64,000 nt of DNA from the NCBI GenBank assembly GCA_958296345.1, contig CATQIJ010000013.1, positions 310,001 to 374,000 of the forward strand. Reading direction: 5' to 3'. A program made the translations under genes and the position numbers. This document shows positions 1 through 11,702 of the stretch, in pieces (position 1 is the first letter of the stretch; every line of letters starts with the position of its first letter). The DNA is from an uncultured Rhizobiaceae bacterium. Its GTDB lineage: Bacteria > Pseudomonadota > Alphaproteobacteria > Rhizobiales > Rhizobiaceae. The notes beneath the pieces are model-generated. The model was not told where the DNA came from and did not search any database. It was given only the letters and a program-made list of their open reading frames with translations.

Positions 1-155
1 ACAATCATACCCTCGCTCTCAAGTTGCTTTATGCGCTTTTGACATGGGCTGGTAGAAATGCCAGCATCCTCAGCAATTACTGCGATTGGAAGCCGTGCAT
101 TTTTCTGTAATGACAGCAGAATACTTTGATTAATTTTATCTAATTTCACACTCAT
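1..155 (-). CDS. Lrp/AsnC family transcriptional regulator, N-terminal part (truncated by window edge)
   Basis: Reverse-strand translation MSVKLDKINQSILLSLQKNARLPIAVIAEDAGISTSPCQKRIKQLESEGMI is a typical Lrp/AsnC HTH. Confidence 0.85.
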   Translation of the reverse strand, partial: MSVKLDKINQSILLSLQKNARLPIAVIAEDAGISTSPCQKRIKQLESEGMI

Positions 156-274
156 AGGATCAAGGCTCAATGCAAAAGGCTAGTGAATAACAGGGCGTTG
201 ATCTAAGTTTAGTCATTTATACTGAACCAGCAAGCCACTCCCAACGTTGAAGTTTAACAGTTAAACTATCAGGA

Positions 275-1762
<1,488 letters not shown>

Positions 1763-1884
1763 TTGCCACCTTTATTTTATGTACTCGTGCCTAAGTATGA
1801 TTTAAAATTAAATAGGGCCAAAACGCAAGTTCTGGCCCTACATAGCGTCTGGGAAAGAATTAGACGCTTCTTTAGTTTATGAGC

Positions 1885-3603
1885 CTATTGCCAGCTTTTA
1901 ATCAGCTCATCATAAGCAATGGTCACGCCTTGAGGTTTCGCATTAGCAAGTTTTGCCTTTGGAGAACCGGGCTGCTCAAGCCAGTGAGCTTCGTCTTTTT
2001 CTTCGTTCATTTTAGGACCAATATCGCCCTGAACGCCAGCACGCTCTAAACGCTCAAGAACTTTTTCCTGTGCACCGCAAAGACCGTTTAAAGCTTCCTG
2101 AGCAGATTTTGCGCCAGACATTGCATCACCAATGTTCTGCCACCACAACTGTGCAAGCTTTGGATAATCAGGAACGTTTGTACCTGTAGGAGACCATTGT
2201 ACACGTGCTGGAGAACGATAGAATTCGATCAAACCGCCTAGCTTGTCTGCACGTTTTGTAAAGTGATCAGAATTAACCGTAGACTCCCGGATGAAGGTAA
2301 GGCCAACATCAGACTTCTTGAGATCAACCGTTTTAGAAGTCACAAACTGAGCATATAGCCATGCTGCTTTTGCGCGATCAACAGGAGTAGACTTCATCAA
2401 AGTCCATGAACCTGCATCCTGATAGCCAATTTTTGTACCTTCGCTCCAGTAAGCGTCATGTGGAGAAGGAGCCATACGCCATTTTGGTGTACCATACTCA
2501 TTCATGACAGGAAGACCAGGTTTCACTGTAGCTGCGGTAAAAGCTGTATACCAGAACATTTGTTGAGCAACATTACCTTGAGCAGGAATTGGGCCTGCCT
2601 CACCAAATGTCATACCATCAGCTTCTGGTGGCGAATATTTCTTCAACCAGTTAATTGCTTTTTCAACTGCATAAACAGCGGCAGGAGAGTTTGTTGCTCC
2701 ACCACGTGCTACACACGAACCAACAGGCTGTGAGTTTTCGTTCACACGAATACCCCATTCGTCAACTGGCAAACCATTTGGCTCACCCTTGTCACCCATA
2801 CCAGCCATAGACATCCATGCATCGGTGTAACGCCAACCCAGTGATGGATCTTTTTTGCCGTAGTCCATGTTGCCATAAACCTTACCTTCAACACCAAGAC
2901 GCGTCATATCACGGCCTGTGAAGAATTCAGCAATATCTTCATAAGCAGACCAGTTTACTGGAACGCCTAGATCGTAGCCATATTTTGCTTTGAAGTCCGC
3001 TTTGTTTTGGTCATCGTTAAACCAGTCATAACGGAACCAATATAAGTTCGCGAACTGCTGGTCTGGTAACTGATACAGCTTTCCATCCGGTGCAGTTGTG
3101 AACGAAGTACCGATGAAGTCTCCAACATCTAGGCCAGGATTAGTAACATCCTTGCCTTCGCCTTCCATCCAGTCTGTTAAGTTACGCACTTGCTGATAAC
3201 GCCAGTGAGTACCGATTAAGTCGGAGTCGTTCACGTAGCCATCATAGATGTTTTCACCAGACTGCATTTGAGTTTGTAGCTTTTCGACCACGTCACCTTC
3301 ACCAATCAAGTCATGCGTGATTTTAATGCCTGTGATGGCCGTGAATGCAGGCGCTAGAACCTTAGATTCATATTCATGCGTACCAATTGTCTCTGATACA
3401 ACTTTAATATCTAACCCTGTGAATGGCTTTGCTGCATTTACAAAAAGCTCCATTTCAGCTTTTTGTTCCACTTCAGAAAGAACTGATAATCCACCAATTT
3501 CATCTGCGAGAAACTTCTCAGCTGCGGCCATATCGGCATGAGCAGCGCCCGTTGCCAACATGAGGGCCGTAAAGGCCGTCGTGTTAAGTAGTAAATTTCG
3601 CAT
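1885..3603 (-). CDS. glpV: Glycerol ABC transporter substrate-binding protein (GlpV-like)
   Basis: 572 aa with signal peptide; position in glpSTPQUV-type operon. Confidence 0.85.
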   Translation of the reverse strand: MRNLLLNTTAFTALMLATGAAHADMAAAEKFLADEIGGLSVLSEVEQKAEMELFVNAAKPFTGLDIKVVSETIGTHEYESKVLAPAFTAITGIKITHDLIGEGDVVEKLQTQMQSGENIYDGYVNDSDLIGTHWRYQQVRNLTDWMEGEGKDVTNPGLDVGDFIGTSFTTAPDGKLYQLPDQQFANLYWFRYDWFNDDQNKADFKAKYGYDLGVPVNWSAYEDIAEFFTGRDMTRLGVEGKVYGNMDYGKKDPSLGWRYTDAWMSMAGMGDKGEPNGLPVDEWGIRVNENSQPVGSCVARGGATNSPAAVYAVEKAINWLKKYSPPEADGMTFGEAGPIPAQGNVAQQMFWYTAFTAATVKPGLPVMNEYGTPKWRMAPSPHDAYWSEGTKIGYQDAGSWTLMKSTPVDRAKAAWLYAQFVTSKTVDLKKSDVGLTFIRESTVNSDHFTKRADKLGGLIEFYRSPARVQWSPTGTNVPDYPKLAQLWWQNIGDAMSGAKSAQEALNGLCGAQEKVLERLERAGVQGDIGPKMNEEKDEAHWLEQPGSPKAKLANAKPQGVTIAYDELIKSWQ

Positions 3604-3675
3604 ATTATTTCCTCCCTTTAGAGTTTATGAGCGTTGAGGAGATAAAAATTGGGCTTCATCTCCAGTTCTTTGGAA

Positions 3676-3957
3676 TCAAACAGTTCGAAATACACCAACG
3701 GCGAAAATCACTGAAACTCCAAGAGCCCACCACAGATTAGGCCCGACAAGACCCAACCATACGAGATTAATAAAAGCGCTGCCAAGCAGCGATATGAAGA
3801 GACGATCTCCCCTCGTCGTCTCAAAGCGTAAAATGCCTATTCTAGGATTTCCGCCTGGAGAAAAATATTCCCAAACACCCATCGCGACTAGCAAGCCTAT
3901 GATGCTTGCCCAAAATAGAAATGTAGGTACGGTCCATACCATCCATGATAAAGCCAT
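3676..3957 (-). CDS. glpU: Small membrane protein of the glycerol ABC operon (GlpU-like, DUF2160 type)
   Basis: 93 aa membrane protein between glpQ and glpV. Confidence 0.75.
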   Translation of the reverse strand: MALSWMVWTVPTFLFWASIIGLLVAMGVWEYFSPGGNPRIGILRFETTRGDRLFISLLGSAFINLVWLGLVGPNLWWALGVSVIFAVGVFRTV

Positions 3958-3969
3958 GCCTTTTCTCCC

Positions 3970-4852
3970 CTATACCCGACCAAGGGCAAACCCCTTGGCG
4001 ATGTAGTTGCGAACAAAATAAATAACGAGTGCACCTGGAATAATTGTCAAAACACCTGCTGCAGCAAGAACACCCCAATCGACCCCAGAAGCGCCAACGG
4101 TACGTGTCATGATAGCAGCGATGGGCTTTGCAACTGTTGTCGTTAAGGTACGGGCAATTAATAACTCTACCCAAGAAAACATGAAGCAGAAGAATGCAGC
4201 GACACCTATGCCTGATGCAATCAATGGCGTAAAAATTTTTACAAAGAATCTTGGAAATGAGTAACCATCAATATAAGCTGTTTCATCTATCTCTTTTGGA
4301 ACGCCTGACATGAAACCTTCTAAAATCCAAACGGCTAAAGGCACATTGAATAAACAATGAGCCAGCGCAACCGCGATGTGTGTATCGATCAAACCAAAGG
4401 CGGAATAAAGTTGGAAGAATGGAAGAACAAACACAGCCGCAGGTGCCATACGATTTGACAGAAGCCAGAAGAACATATGCTTATCGCCAAGGAAACGATA
4501 CCGTGAGAATGCATAAGCAGCGGGCAATGCAACAGCAATTGAAATGACTGTATTTAAGCCAACATAAATCAATGAATTGATATAACCATTATACCAAGAA
4601 GGGTCTGTGAAAATCACGGCGTAATTATGCAGTGTCGGATTTGCTGGAAACAAGGTAAAGGTCGATAATATTTCTTGGTTGGTTTTAAAGCTCATATTGA
4701 TCAGCCAATAGATAGGCAGCATCAAAAAGAAAATATAAAGACCTGGCACCAACCAACGTGAAATGCTTTTTTTTGGCAAAACGATTGCTGGCGCGTACAT
4801 TGCTGATATCAATTGTGTTTACCGTATTTGCGTTGTTTGATTGAGTAGCCAT
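3970..4852 (-). CDS. glpQ: Glycerol ABC transporter permease (GlpQ-like); N-terminus apparently split by a poly-A frameshift
   Basis: ORF 3970..4812 is a permease; an upstream ATG at 4852 (MATQSNNANTVNTIDISNVRASNRFAKK) overlaps the glpP stop and joins the permease only if one A is removed from the A8 run (T8 at 4767-4774). Confidence 0.75.
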
Positions 4853-5739
4853 TAGTCTTCCACCCTCGCATCTGGTTTATCAACGCCAACATTGCTCATC
4901 ACCGTAAAGAAGATGAAACAAATGGTAATTACCAATAACTGGTAGACAAGAGACATCGCAGCTGCAGGACCAAGATCAAATTGACCGATAGCCTGCTTTA
5001 CAAGATCAATAGACATGAACGTTGTGGAATTACCTGGACCGCCGCCTGTTAAGACGAATGGCTCTGTGTAAATCATAAAGGAGTCCATAAAACGTAATAG
5101 AAAAGCGATAATTAAAACGCCTCTTATCTTTGGGAGTTGGATGAAACGGAATACTGACCACTTGGACGCTCCATCAATTTTTGCATCTTGATAATAAGCT
5201 TCTAGAATCGAAACAAGACCTGCATAGCAAAACAAAACAACAAGGCTTGTCCAATGCCATACGTCCATCAAAATAATGGTTGCCCATGCATCAAAGATAT
5301 TACCTGCACAATTATATTCTATGCCAAGTTGATCAAGAGAATAGCCAAGTAATCCGATATCTGCGCGGCCAAAAATTTGCCAGATTGTACCAACGACATT
5401 CCAAGGAATGAGTAAAGGCAATGCCATTAATACGAGACAAACTGGAACCCAAATGCCTTTCTTAGGCATGGTTAGAGCAATCGCAATTCCCAATGGAATC
5501 TCAATTGTTAAAATAATCATTGAGAATAAAAGATTTCTACCAAGCGCATCCCAAAATCGTTCCGATTTTAAAACGTCTTGAAACCATTCAGTGCCTGCCC
5601 AGAAAAACTGGTTGTTGCCGAATGTATCCTGAACAGAATAATTGACAACAGTCATAATTGGTATGATCGCGCTAAGCGCGACTAAAATGAAGACAGGAAG
5701 AACGAGTAGCCAAGCTTTGTTATTATATGGTTTATCCAT
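4852..5739 (-). CDS. glpP: Glycerol ABC transporter permease (GlpP-like)
   Basis: 295 aa, MalF/UgpA-type membrane permease, operon context. Confidence 0.85.
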   Translation of the reverse strand: MDKPYNNKAWLLVLPVFILVALSAIIPIMTVVNYSVQDTFGNNQFFWAGTEWFQDVLKSERFWDALGRNLLFSMIILTIEIPLGIAIALTMPKKGIWVPVCLVLMALPLLIPWNVVGTIWQIFGRADIGLLGYSLDQLGIEYNCAGNIFDAWATIILMDVWHWTSLVVLFCYAGLVSILEAYYQDAKIDGASKWSVFRFIQLPKIRGVLIIAFLLRFMDSFMIYTEPFVLTGGGPGNSTTFMSIDLVKQAIGQFDLGPAAAMSLVYQLLVITICFIFFTVMSNVGVDKPDARVED

Positions 5740-5741
5740 GA

Positions 5742-6815
5742 TCAGCCTCCCGCTCTTACAAAGTGAGAATCTTCGTAAATATTTATTCTGCCAGTCTCAA
5801 ACTTGAACGTTGGATCAGCAGGAACGGCTTCTCCTTCTTTAAGAACAGCATTAATTGAATGGCCTTCTAGTTTCGCGCGTACAATCTTAAAACGGCCAAT
5901 GTTTTCAACCGCATCAATTTGCACTGGAATACCTTTTTTATCAGATGATAAAGAGACAAATTCAGGGCGGATACCAAGCTCGGTTTTTTTGCTAGAATTT
6001 TTATATCCGCCAGCAAGTCCAATTTTTGTTTCGCCTATGTTGGCAGTTTTCCCGTTTATCTCACATGGGATTACATTCATGCCTGGTGACCCAATGAAAT
6101 AGCCTACAAATGTATGTGCTGGTTCATCAAACAATTCTTCAGGTGTACCAATTTGAACAACTTCACCTTCGTACATGACCACTACTTTATCTGCGAAAGT
6201 AAGTGCTTCTGTTTGGTCGTGCGTAACATAGATCATCGTATGGCCAAGTTGACGATGAAGGTCTTTTAATTTTGTTCGCAATTGCCACTTCATATGAGGG
6301 TCAATAACCGTAAGGGGCTCATCAAATAAAATAGTATTTACATCATAACGAACGAGACCACGGCCTAATGAAATTTTCTGTTTTTCATCTGCGGTTAATC
6401 CACGCGCTTTACGATCAGCTTTTCCTGATAGATCTAGAACATCGATCATTTCATTGACGCATTTTGAAATCTCGTCTTGGGGGACTCGGCGGTTTATTAA
6501 GGGGAACTCTAAATTTTGGCGAACAGTCATCGTGTCGTAAATCACTGGAAACTGAAATACCTGCGCAATATTGCGCTCTTCTGGCTGCAAATGTGTTACA
6601 TCTTTGCCATCAAATTTGATATGACCTTTTGAAGGAACTAGTAATCCAGAGATGATGTTTAATAACGTAGTCTTGCCACAGCCTGATGGACCTAATAGTG
6701 CGTAAGCACCGCCATCTTCCCATTCATAATCTATTTCCTTTAATGCAAAATCTGCATCCGTCTTCGGATTAGAATAATAAGAGTGCGCCAGTTTATCGAG
6801 AGTAATGCTTGCCAC
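5742..6815 (-). CDS. glpT: Glycerol ABC transporter ATP-binding protein (GlpT-like)
   Basis: Walker A GPSGCGKTTLL, Walker B TILFDEP, MalK-like C-terminus. Confidence 0.85.
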   Translation of the reverse strand: MASITLDKLAHSYYSNPKTDADFALKEIDYEWEDGGAYALLGPSGCGKTTLLNIISGLLVPSKGHIKFDGKDVTHLQPEERNIAQVFQFPVIYDTMTVRQNLEFPLINRRVPQDEISKCVNEMIDVLDLSGKADRKARGLTADEKQKISLGRGLVRYDVNTILFDEPLTVIDPHMKWQLRTKLKDLHRQLGHTMIYVTHDQTEALTFADKVVVMYEGEVVQIGTPEELFDEPAHTFVGYFIGSPGMNVIPCEINGKTANIGETKIGLAGGYKNSSKKTELGIRPEFVSLSSDKKGIPVQIDAVENIGRFKIVRAKLEGHSINAVLKEGEAVPADPTFKFETGRINIYEDSHFVRAGG

Positions 6816-6824
6816 GGTCTTCCC

Positions 6825-7907
6825 TTAATTCTGATTATCAGATGCTGGAGCTGAAATTAAATTCTCATTTTGATCAAAAATGAACAGGCTCTTTTGATCT
6901 AAATAAGTGGGAACTACATCGCCAATATTGACCCTATGCACGCCATGCATCAGCGCTACCATATGCGCATCTTTGCTTTGTAAATGAATGAAGCTTTCCG
7001 AACCTGTAATCTCTGTTGTTGAAACTTTGAAGTTTAGTTCCATCGACTTACCTTTGGGCTTTTTAAGATGCACGTGGTGAGGCCTAACGCCAATTTTATA
7101 ATCTCCATCCGCAAGCGCTGACATGTTTTTAGGGACTTCAATGTGGCTGTCATGAAAGGCAAATTTACCGCCAGTATTCTTAACTGGGAGTATGTTCATT
7201 GGCGGATCAGAGAATGTTTGCGCTGTTAGTAAATCCGAAGGACGATTGTAAACATCAATAGTATTATCAAATTGCGTCACGTGTCCTTCGTTCAAAGTTG
7301 CAGTCTTACCACCTAGTAACAAGGCTTCTTGTGGCCAGTGGTTGCGTAAACAAATATCGCTCCAGTAGCAGCAAAATTTTAGGTAGTTCAATTCGTAATT
7401 CTTCGCGAAGTTTATAATCCAAATTTGCTAGAGGTTCGTCCAACAATACTAGCTCAGCATCTTTAACCAGTGCTCTTGCAAGCGCTGTTCGTTGCTGCTG
7501 ACCTCCAGATAAGTTCAACGGAGTGCGATCTAGATAAGGCGTCAATTTTAACAGTTCTGCGGCTTCATTAACGCGGCGGTCTATCGTTGATTTGTCTACG
7601 CCCGCAACACGCATCGGGGATGCTATATTTTCATAAACACTCATTGCTGGGTAATTAATAAATTGCTGATAAACCATAGCAACGTTACGCTTTTGAACGG
7701 GCAATCCAACAACGTTACTTCCATTCATGAGAATACTGCCAGAAGTTGGGCGATCTAACCCAGCCATTAAACGCATCAAAGATGTTTTGCCTGAAAGAGT
7801 AGAGCCAAGCAGAATATTTACTGACCCTTTTTCAAGCGTGATTGAAACATCATTGATGTGTAAATCATTACCTACCATTTTACTGACGTTTTTCAGTTCC
7901 AACATCA
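6825..7907 (-). pseudogene. glpS: Glycerol ABC transporter ATP-binding protein (GlpS-like), frameshifted
   Basis: ORFs 7306..7926 (Walker A GSTLSGKTSL, signature LSGGQQQR, LVLLDEPL) and 6825..7391 (C-terminal part) are one protein broken near 7334-7376. Confidence 0.8.
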
Positions 7908-7912
7908 AAATC

Positions 7913-9433
7913 CTATTCCGCTGCAAGCTTTTGCAGTTGTTTATTTTTATCGATAAATGTTTTCAGATCAATCGTTTGATCTTCTGTGAAACGTATTCCA
8001 AGCTTGCTTCTGCGCCACAAAATATCATCGGCTGTTTTGGCCCATTCACTACCAATCAGATACCGCACTTCTGCTTCATTCAAGCTGTGTCCAAAATCTT
8101 GTCCCAAGTCGTCCAGAGATTTTGCATCCTTAAGTATGTCAAAGATTTTCAATCCATAGGCACGGACCAACCGCTCACAATGGGTTGTTTCAAGAAATGG
8201 GTATTTCAAATGTACCTTGGAAAGTAACTCGTTATAACCAGAGACACCAAACTCCCCACCTGGCAAAATACTATCCTTTGTCCAAGAGCTTCCTTTAACG
8301 CCTATTTCATCTCCAACCATTTCGAGCATAGACTCTGCCAAGCGTCGATAAGTAGTAATTTTGCCACCAAATGTATTTATCACTTTAGGTTCGGAAGGCT
8401 CGCCATCCATCCGCAAGACATAATCACGCGTTGCTTCTTGAGCCTTCGAAGCGCCATCATCATAAAGTGGGCGCACACCAGAAAAGGTCCAAACTATATC
8501 ATCTTCAGTGATTGGTTCTTTGAAATAATCACTTGCTCCTGCACATAGATACTCAATCTCGGTAGGCGTGATTTCCACATCTGAGGGGTCACCTTCATAG
8601 TCTTGGTCTGTGGTGCCAACCAGTGTGAAATCTTGTTCATATGGAATTGCAAAGAAGATGCGTTCATCTGAATTTTGGAAGAAGTAAGCTTTTGGATGAT
8701 CAAATTTTTTGCGAATTACGATGTGACTACCTTGTACAAGGCGAACATTTTGAGCGTCATTTTTACCCATCGATGCTTGTAATATTTCATCAACCCAAGG
8801 ACCGCCTGCATTAACAATCAATTTGGAACGTACTTTATGTATGACACTCGTTTCAGCCGACTGAAGAATAATTTCCCAATGATCTTTGAGTTTATTCGCG
8901 GAAACAACTTTGGTTGATGTATGTATTTCGGCGCCTTTTGCCTTAGCATCCATTGCATTAAGAACGACGAGGCGGGCATCATTTACCCAGCAATCTGAGT
9001 ATTCAAATGCCTTAGTATATTTATCCTTGAGCGGCGTACCAGTTATATCTGAGTTTAAATTTACTACCTTGGTGCCAGGTAAAATTTTTCGCCCTCCCAA
9101 ATTATCATACAAAAACAATCCAAGACGTAGCAACCACGCAGGTCTTAACCCTTTGTGATGCGGGAGTACGAAACGCATTGGCCAGATAATATGTGGCGCC
9201 ATGTTTAATAAAACTTCACGCTCAATTAATGCCTCGCGCACTAGTCGAAATTCATAATGCTCTAGGTAACGTAACCCACCATGAACAAGCTTTGTTGACC
9301 AAGAAGAAGTGCCAGAACCCAGATCATTCATCTCCGCAAGACAAACGGAATAACCACGACCTACAGCATCGCGAGCAATGCCACATCCATTAATACCGCC
9401 GCCAATGACAAAGATGTCATATATCGTAGACAA
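7913..9433 (-). CDS. glpD: Glycerol-3-phosphate dehydrogenase
   Basis: 506 aa; FAD motif DIFVIGGGINGCGIARDAVGRG, GSGTSSWSTKLVHGGLRYLE. Confidence 0.95.
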   Translation of the reverse strand: MSTIYDIFVIGGGINGCGIARDAVGRGYSVCLAEMNDLGSGTSSWSTKLVHGGLRYLEHYEFRLVREALIEREVLLNMAPHIIWPMRFVLPHHKGLRPAWLLRLGLFLYDNLGGRKILPGTKVVNLNSDITGTPLKDKYTKAFEYSDCWVNDARLVVLNAMDAKAKGAEIHTSTKVVSANKLKDHWEIILQSAETSVIHKVRSKLIVNAGGPWVDEILQASMGKNDAQNVRLVQGSHIVIRKKFDHPKAYFFQNSDERIFFAIPYEQDFTLVGTTDQDYEGDPSDVEITPTEIEYLCAGASDYFKEPITEDDIVWTFSGVRPLYDDGASKAQEATRDYVLRMDGEPSEPKVINTFGGKITTYRRLAESMLEMVGDEIGVKGSSWTKDSILPGGEFGVSGYNELLSKVHLKYPFLETTHCERLVRAYGLKIFDILKDAKSLDDLGQDFGHSLNEAEVRYLIGSEWAKTADDILWRRSKLGIRFTEDQTIDLKTFIDKNKQLQKLAAE

Positions 9434-9468
9434 GATTTTCTCCTAGGAACTAGCGCACTTATAAAAAG

Positions 9469-9516
9469 CGAAACTAGACTTAGCAAAAACGAAAACAAAT
9501 CGAATGTCAAACGAAA
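9469..9516. promoter_or_regulatory. Putative GlpR operator: phased CGAA(A) repeats upstream of the glpD operon
   Basis: CGAA(A) at 9469, 9490, 9501 and 9512 (spacing 21, 11, 11 bp). Confidence 0.5.
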
Positions 9517-9630
9517 ATATTATGAAGACTGTATATAACTGTAATAGCAATCAACAAAAGCTAAGGAGAATATCATTCGATTAAATGAGGATTGAGACAC
9601 ACAATAAGTAGTTATTATGCTGCTAGATTA

Positions 9631-10398
9631 TTACTGAACACCAACTTCGATGAGACGAACATCATTTTCTTCACATAGCTTTCTGATATTTTCGCTTACA
9701 CAAATATCTGTAACAAAAGTATTTACCTGCGAAAGATGCGCAATACGAACTGGTGCAGTACGTTCAAATTTTGTGGAATCAGCAACCAAAATAACATTAC
9801 GGGCATTTTCTACAATTGCTTGTGCGACCTTAACTTCACGAATATCAAAATCTAATAAAGCACCATCATTATCAATTGCAGACGACCCAATAACCGCATG
9901 ATCAACTTTAAATTGGCGAATGAAATCAACAGCAGTTTCCCCAACAATACCGCCATCCGTGCTACGAACAACACCGCCAGCCATTACAACTTCGAACTTA
10001 GGATAAACACGTAATCGATTGGCTACATTAATATTATTTGTAATTGCCATCAGCCCTTCATGATCTAACAAAGCCTCGCTTACAGCTTCAGTAGTAGTGC
10101 CAATGTTGATAAATAAAGAGGATTCATTTGGGATAAGTGCTGCCGCGGCCTTGCCTATGACAGTTTTTTCTAATGCCGCAATTTGTCTACGATCTTCGTA
10201 TTCAAAGTTGGCAATGCCTGAAGGAAATTCAGCACCACCATGAATGCGTGTTAAAAGTCTTTGCTCACAAAGGTCATTTAGGTCTTTTCTAATGGTTTGG
10301 GGGGTAACTTTAAAACGCGCCGCAAGCCCATCAACCAGAACTCTTTCCTCGGTCTTTGCTATTTCAAGTATTTTTTCATGCCGTGGGCTTAGGTACAT
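9631..10398 (-). CDS. glpR: DeoR family regulator (GlpR-like)
   Basis: DeoR HTH (VDGLAARFKVTPQTIRKDLNDLCEQRLLTRIHGGAEF), next to glpD. Confidence 0.9.
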   Translation of the reverse strand: MYLSPRHEKILEIAKTEERVLVDGLAARFKVTPQTIRKDLNDLCEQRLLTRIHGGAEFPSGIANFEYEDRRQIAALEKTVIGKAAAALIPNESSLFINIGTTTEAVSEALLDHEGLMAITNNINVANRLRVYPKFEVVMAGGVVRSTDGGIVGETAVDFIRQFKVDHAVIGSSAIDNDGALLDFDIREVKVAQAIVENARNVILVADSTKFERTAPVRIAHLSQVNTFVTDICVSENIRKLCEENDVRLIEVGVQ

Positions 10399-10411
10399 TT
10401 ATTTCTCAAAG

Positions 10412-10455
10412 TTTCGTATTGCTTTCGATTGAAGTATAACTGAAAATATCCGAAA
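10412..10455. promoter_or_regulatory. Putative GlpR operator in the glpR/SDR intergenic region
   Basis: TTTCG at 10412 and 10423 (11 bp apart) and CGAAA at 10451. Confidence 0.4.
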
Positions 10456-10494
10456 TTCAAATCACCCTGCATCGATCAATCTATAGAGAATATA

Positions 10495-11256
10495 ATGGAC
10501 CAGAGCTGTTTTTCAGAAAAACTTTTTGAAGGTAAAACCGTTGTAATTACGGGTGCAGGGCGAGGCATAGGGTTTTCTGTAGCAAACTCTTTTGCGGATC
10601 ATGGCGCAAAAGTTATTGTGCACAGTGGCCGAAAAGGTACCCGTGAAAAATTCGCAAATAGCTGTATTGAAGCAATTGAATGTGATTTTACAGAACGCTC
10701 TCAGGTCGACAAATTTATTGAGACAGTAAGTTCTAAAACTCAAACTATTGATGTCCTGATTAACAATGCAGGAACAATGCATGGCAGATTTCCTGCAAGT
10801 GAATTAACCGATACACAATATGATGACTTAGTCATGCTTAACCAAACTAGTGTTGTGATGGTTAGTAGAGGGCTTTTACCAAAACTACGTTCAGCTAAAA
10901 ATGCATCCATCATAAATACGGTTTCAATATCTGCCAAAACTGGAGGCAGCCCTGGTTCATCAATCTACAGTTCAACAAAAGCTTTTGTTTCGACTTATAC
11001 TAAAGCTCTTGCGCGGGAATTAGCGCCAGAGGGAATTCGGTCTAACGCGGTCTCACCCGGCACCATAGATACAGATTTTCATAGTCGATATTCTTCTGAA
11101 GAAAAGCTAGAGAACACACGAAAATCTATTCCATTACAAAAATTGGGAACACCACAAGATTGTACGCCTGCTTATTTATTTTTAGCCAGTAATAAACTTT
11201 CTGGTTATATCATCGGTCAAATTTTAGAAATTAATGGCGGGCAGCTGATCGTCTAG
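10495..11256 (+). CDS. SDR family oxidoreductase
   Basis: VVITGAGRGIGFSVA, NNAGTM, YSSTKAFV. Confidence 0.9.
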   Translation: MDQSCFSEKLFEGKTVVITGAGRGIGFSVANSFADHGAKVIVHSGRKGTREKFANSCIEAIECDFTERSQVDKFIETVSSKTQTIDVLINNAGTMHGRFPASELTDTQYDDLVMLNQTSVVMVSRGLLPKLRSAKNASIINTVSISAKTGGSPGSSIYSSTKAFVSTYTKALARELAPEGIRSNAVSPGTIDTDFHSRYSSEEKLENTRKSIPLQKLGTPQDCTPAYLFLASNKLSGYIIGQILEINGGQLIV

Positions 11257-11321
11257 TACATTCTAATTCTTGATTAATAGCCAGCGCTCGTTCACTTGGT
11301 AAATACCAGTTAACAAAATGG

Positions 11322-11408
11322 CGGACAGACAGGGATTCGAACCCTGGAGACGGTTACCCGCCTACACGCTTTCCAAGCGTGCGCCTTCGACCACTCGGCC
11401 ACCTGTCC
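11322..11408 (-). tRNA. tRNA-Ser (GGA)
   Basis: Reverse complement GGACAGGTGGCCGAGTGGTCGAAGGCGCACGCTTGGAAAGCGTGTAGGCGGG...GGTTCGAATCCCTGTCTGTCCG; long variable arm; anticodon GGA. Confidence 0.95.
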
Positions 11409-11480
11409 TAATTGCTTCAAGATAAACTCGAAGGCTTTTTCTTCGCGCATTTCCTAGTCTTTTAGCAAGCTAAAAGGGAA

Positions 11481-11510
11481 AAGCTTGGCGACCACTCGGC
11501 CACCTTGTCC
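11481..11510 (-). repeat. Partial 5'-half tRNA-Ser copy (tRNA remnant)
   Basis: cgaccactcggccaccttgtcc at 11489-11510 matches cgaccactcggccacctgtcc of the intact tRNA apart from one inserted t; flank also resembles the intact tRNA upstream region. Confidence 0.7.
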
Positions 11511-11702
11511 ATTGTTTACATTCAAGTAAAAAACTCGAATGCGATTTAGAGAATTTGTAAGCCTCTAAAACTTGTCGCACTATACAAATTTGTGATTAGT
11601 GTTCAAGCAAAGTTATTGGAAACATCAGTATTATTAGTCATATATTGAAAAATAGATCATCAAAGCCTATTTATGATGACCGTACTAATTTATAAAGAAG
11701 CC

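Noticed and set aside
3842-4174. Cys-rich 110-aa minus ORF between glpU and glpQ
   Set aside because: Overlaps both in an alternative frame; explained by real genes on the same strand
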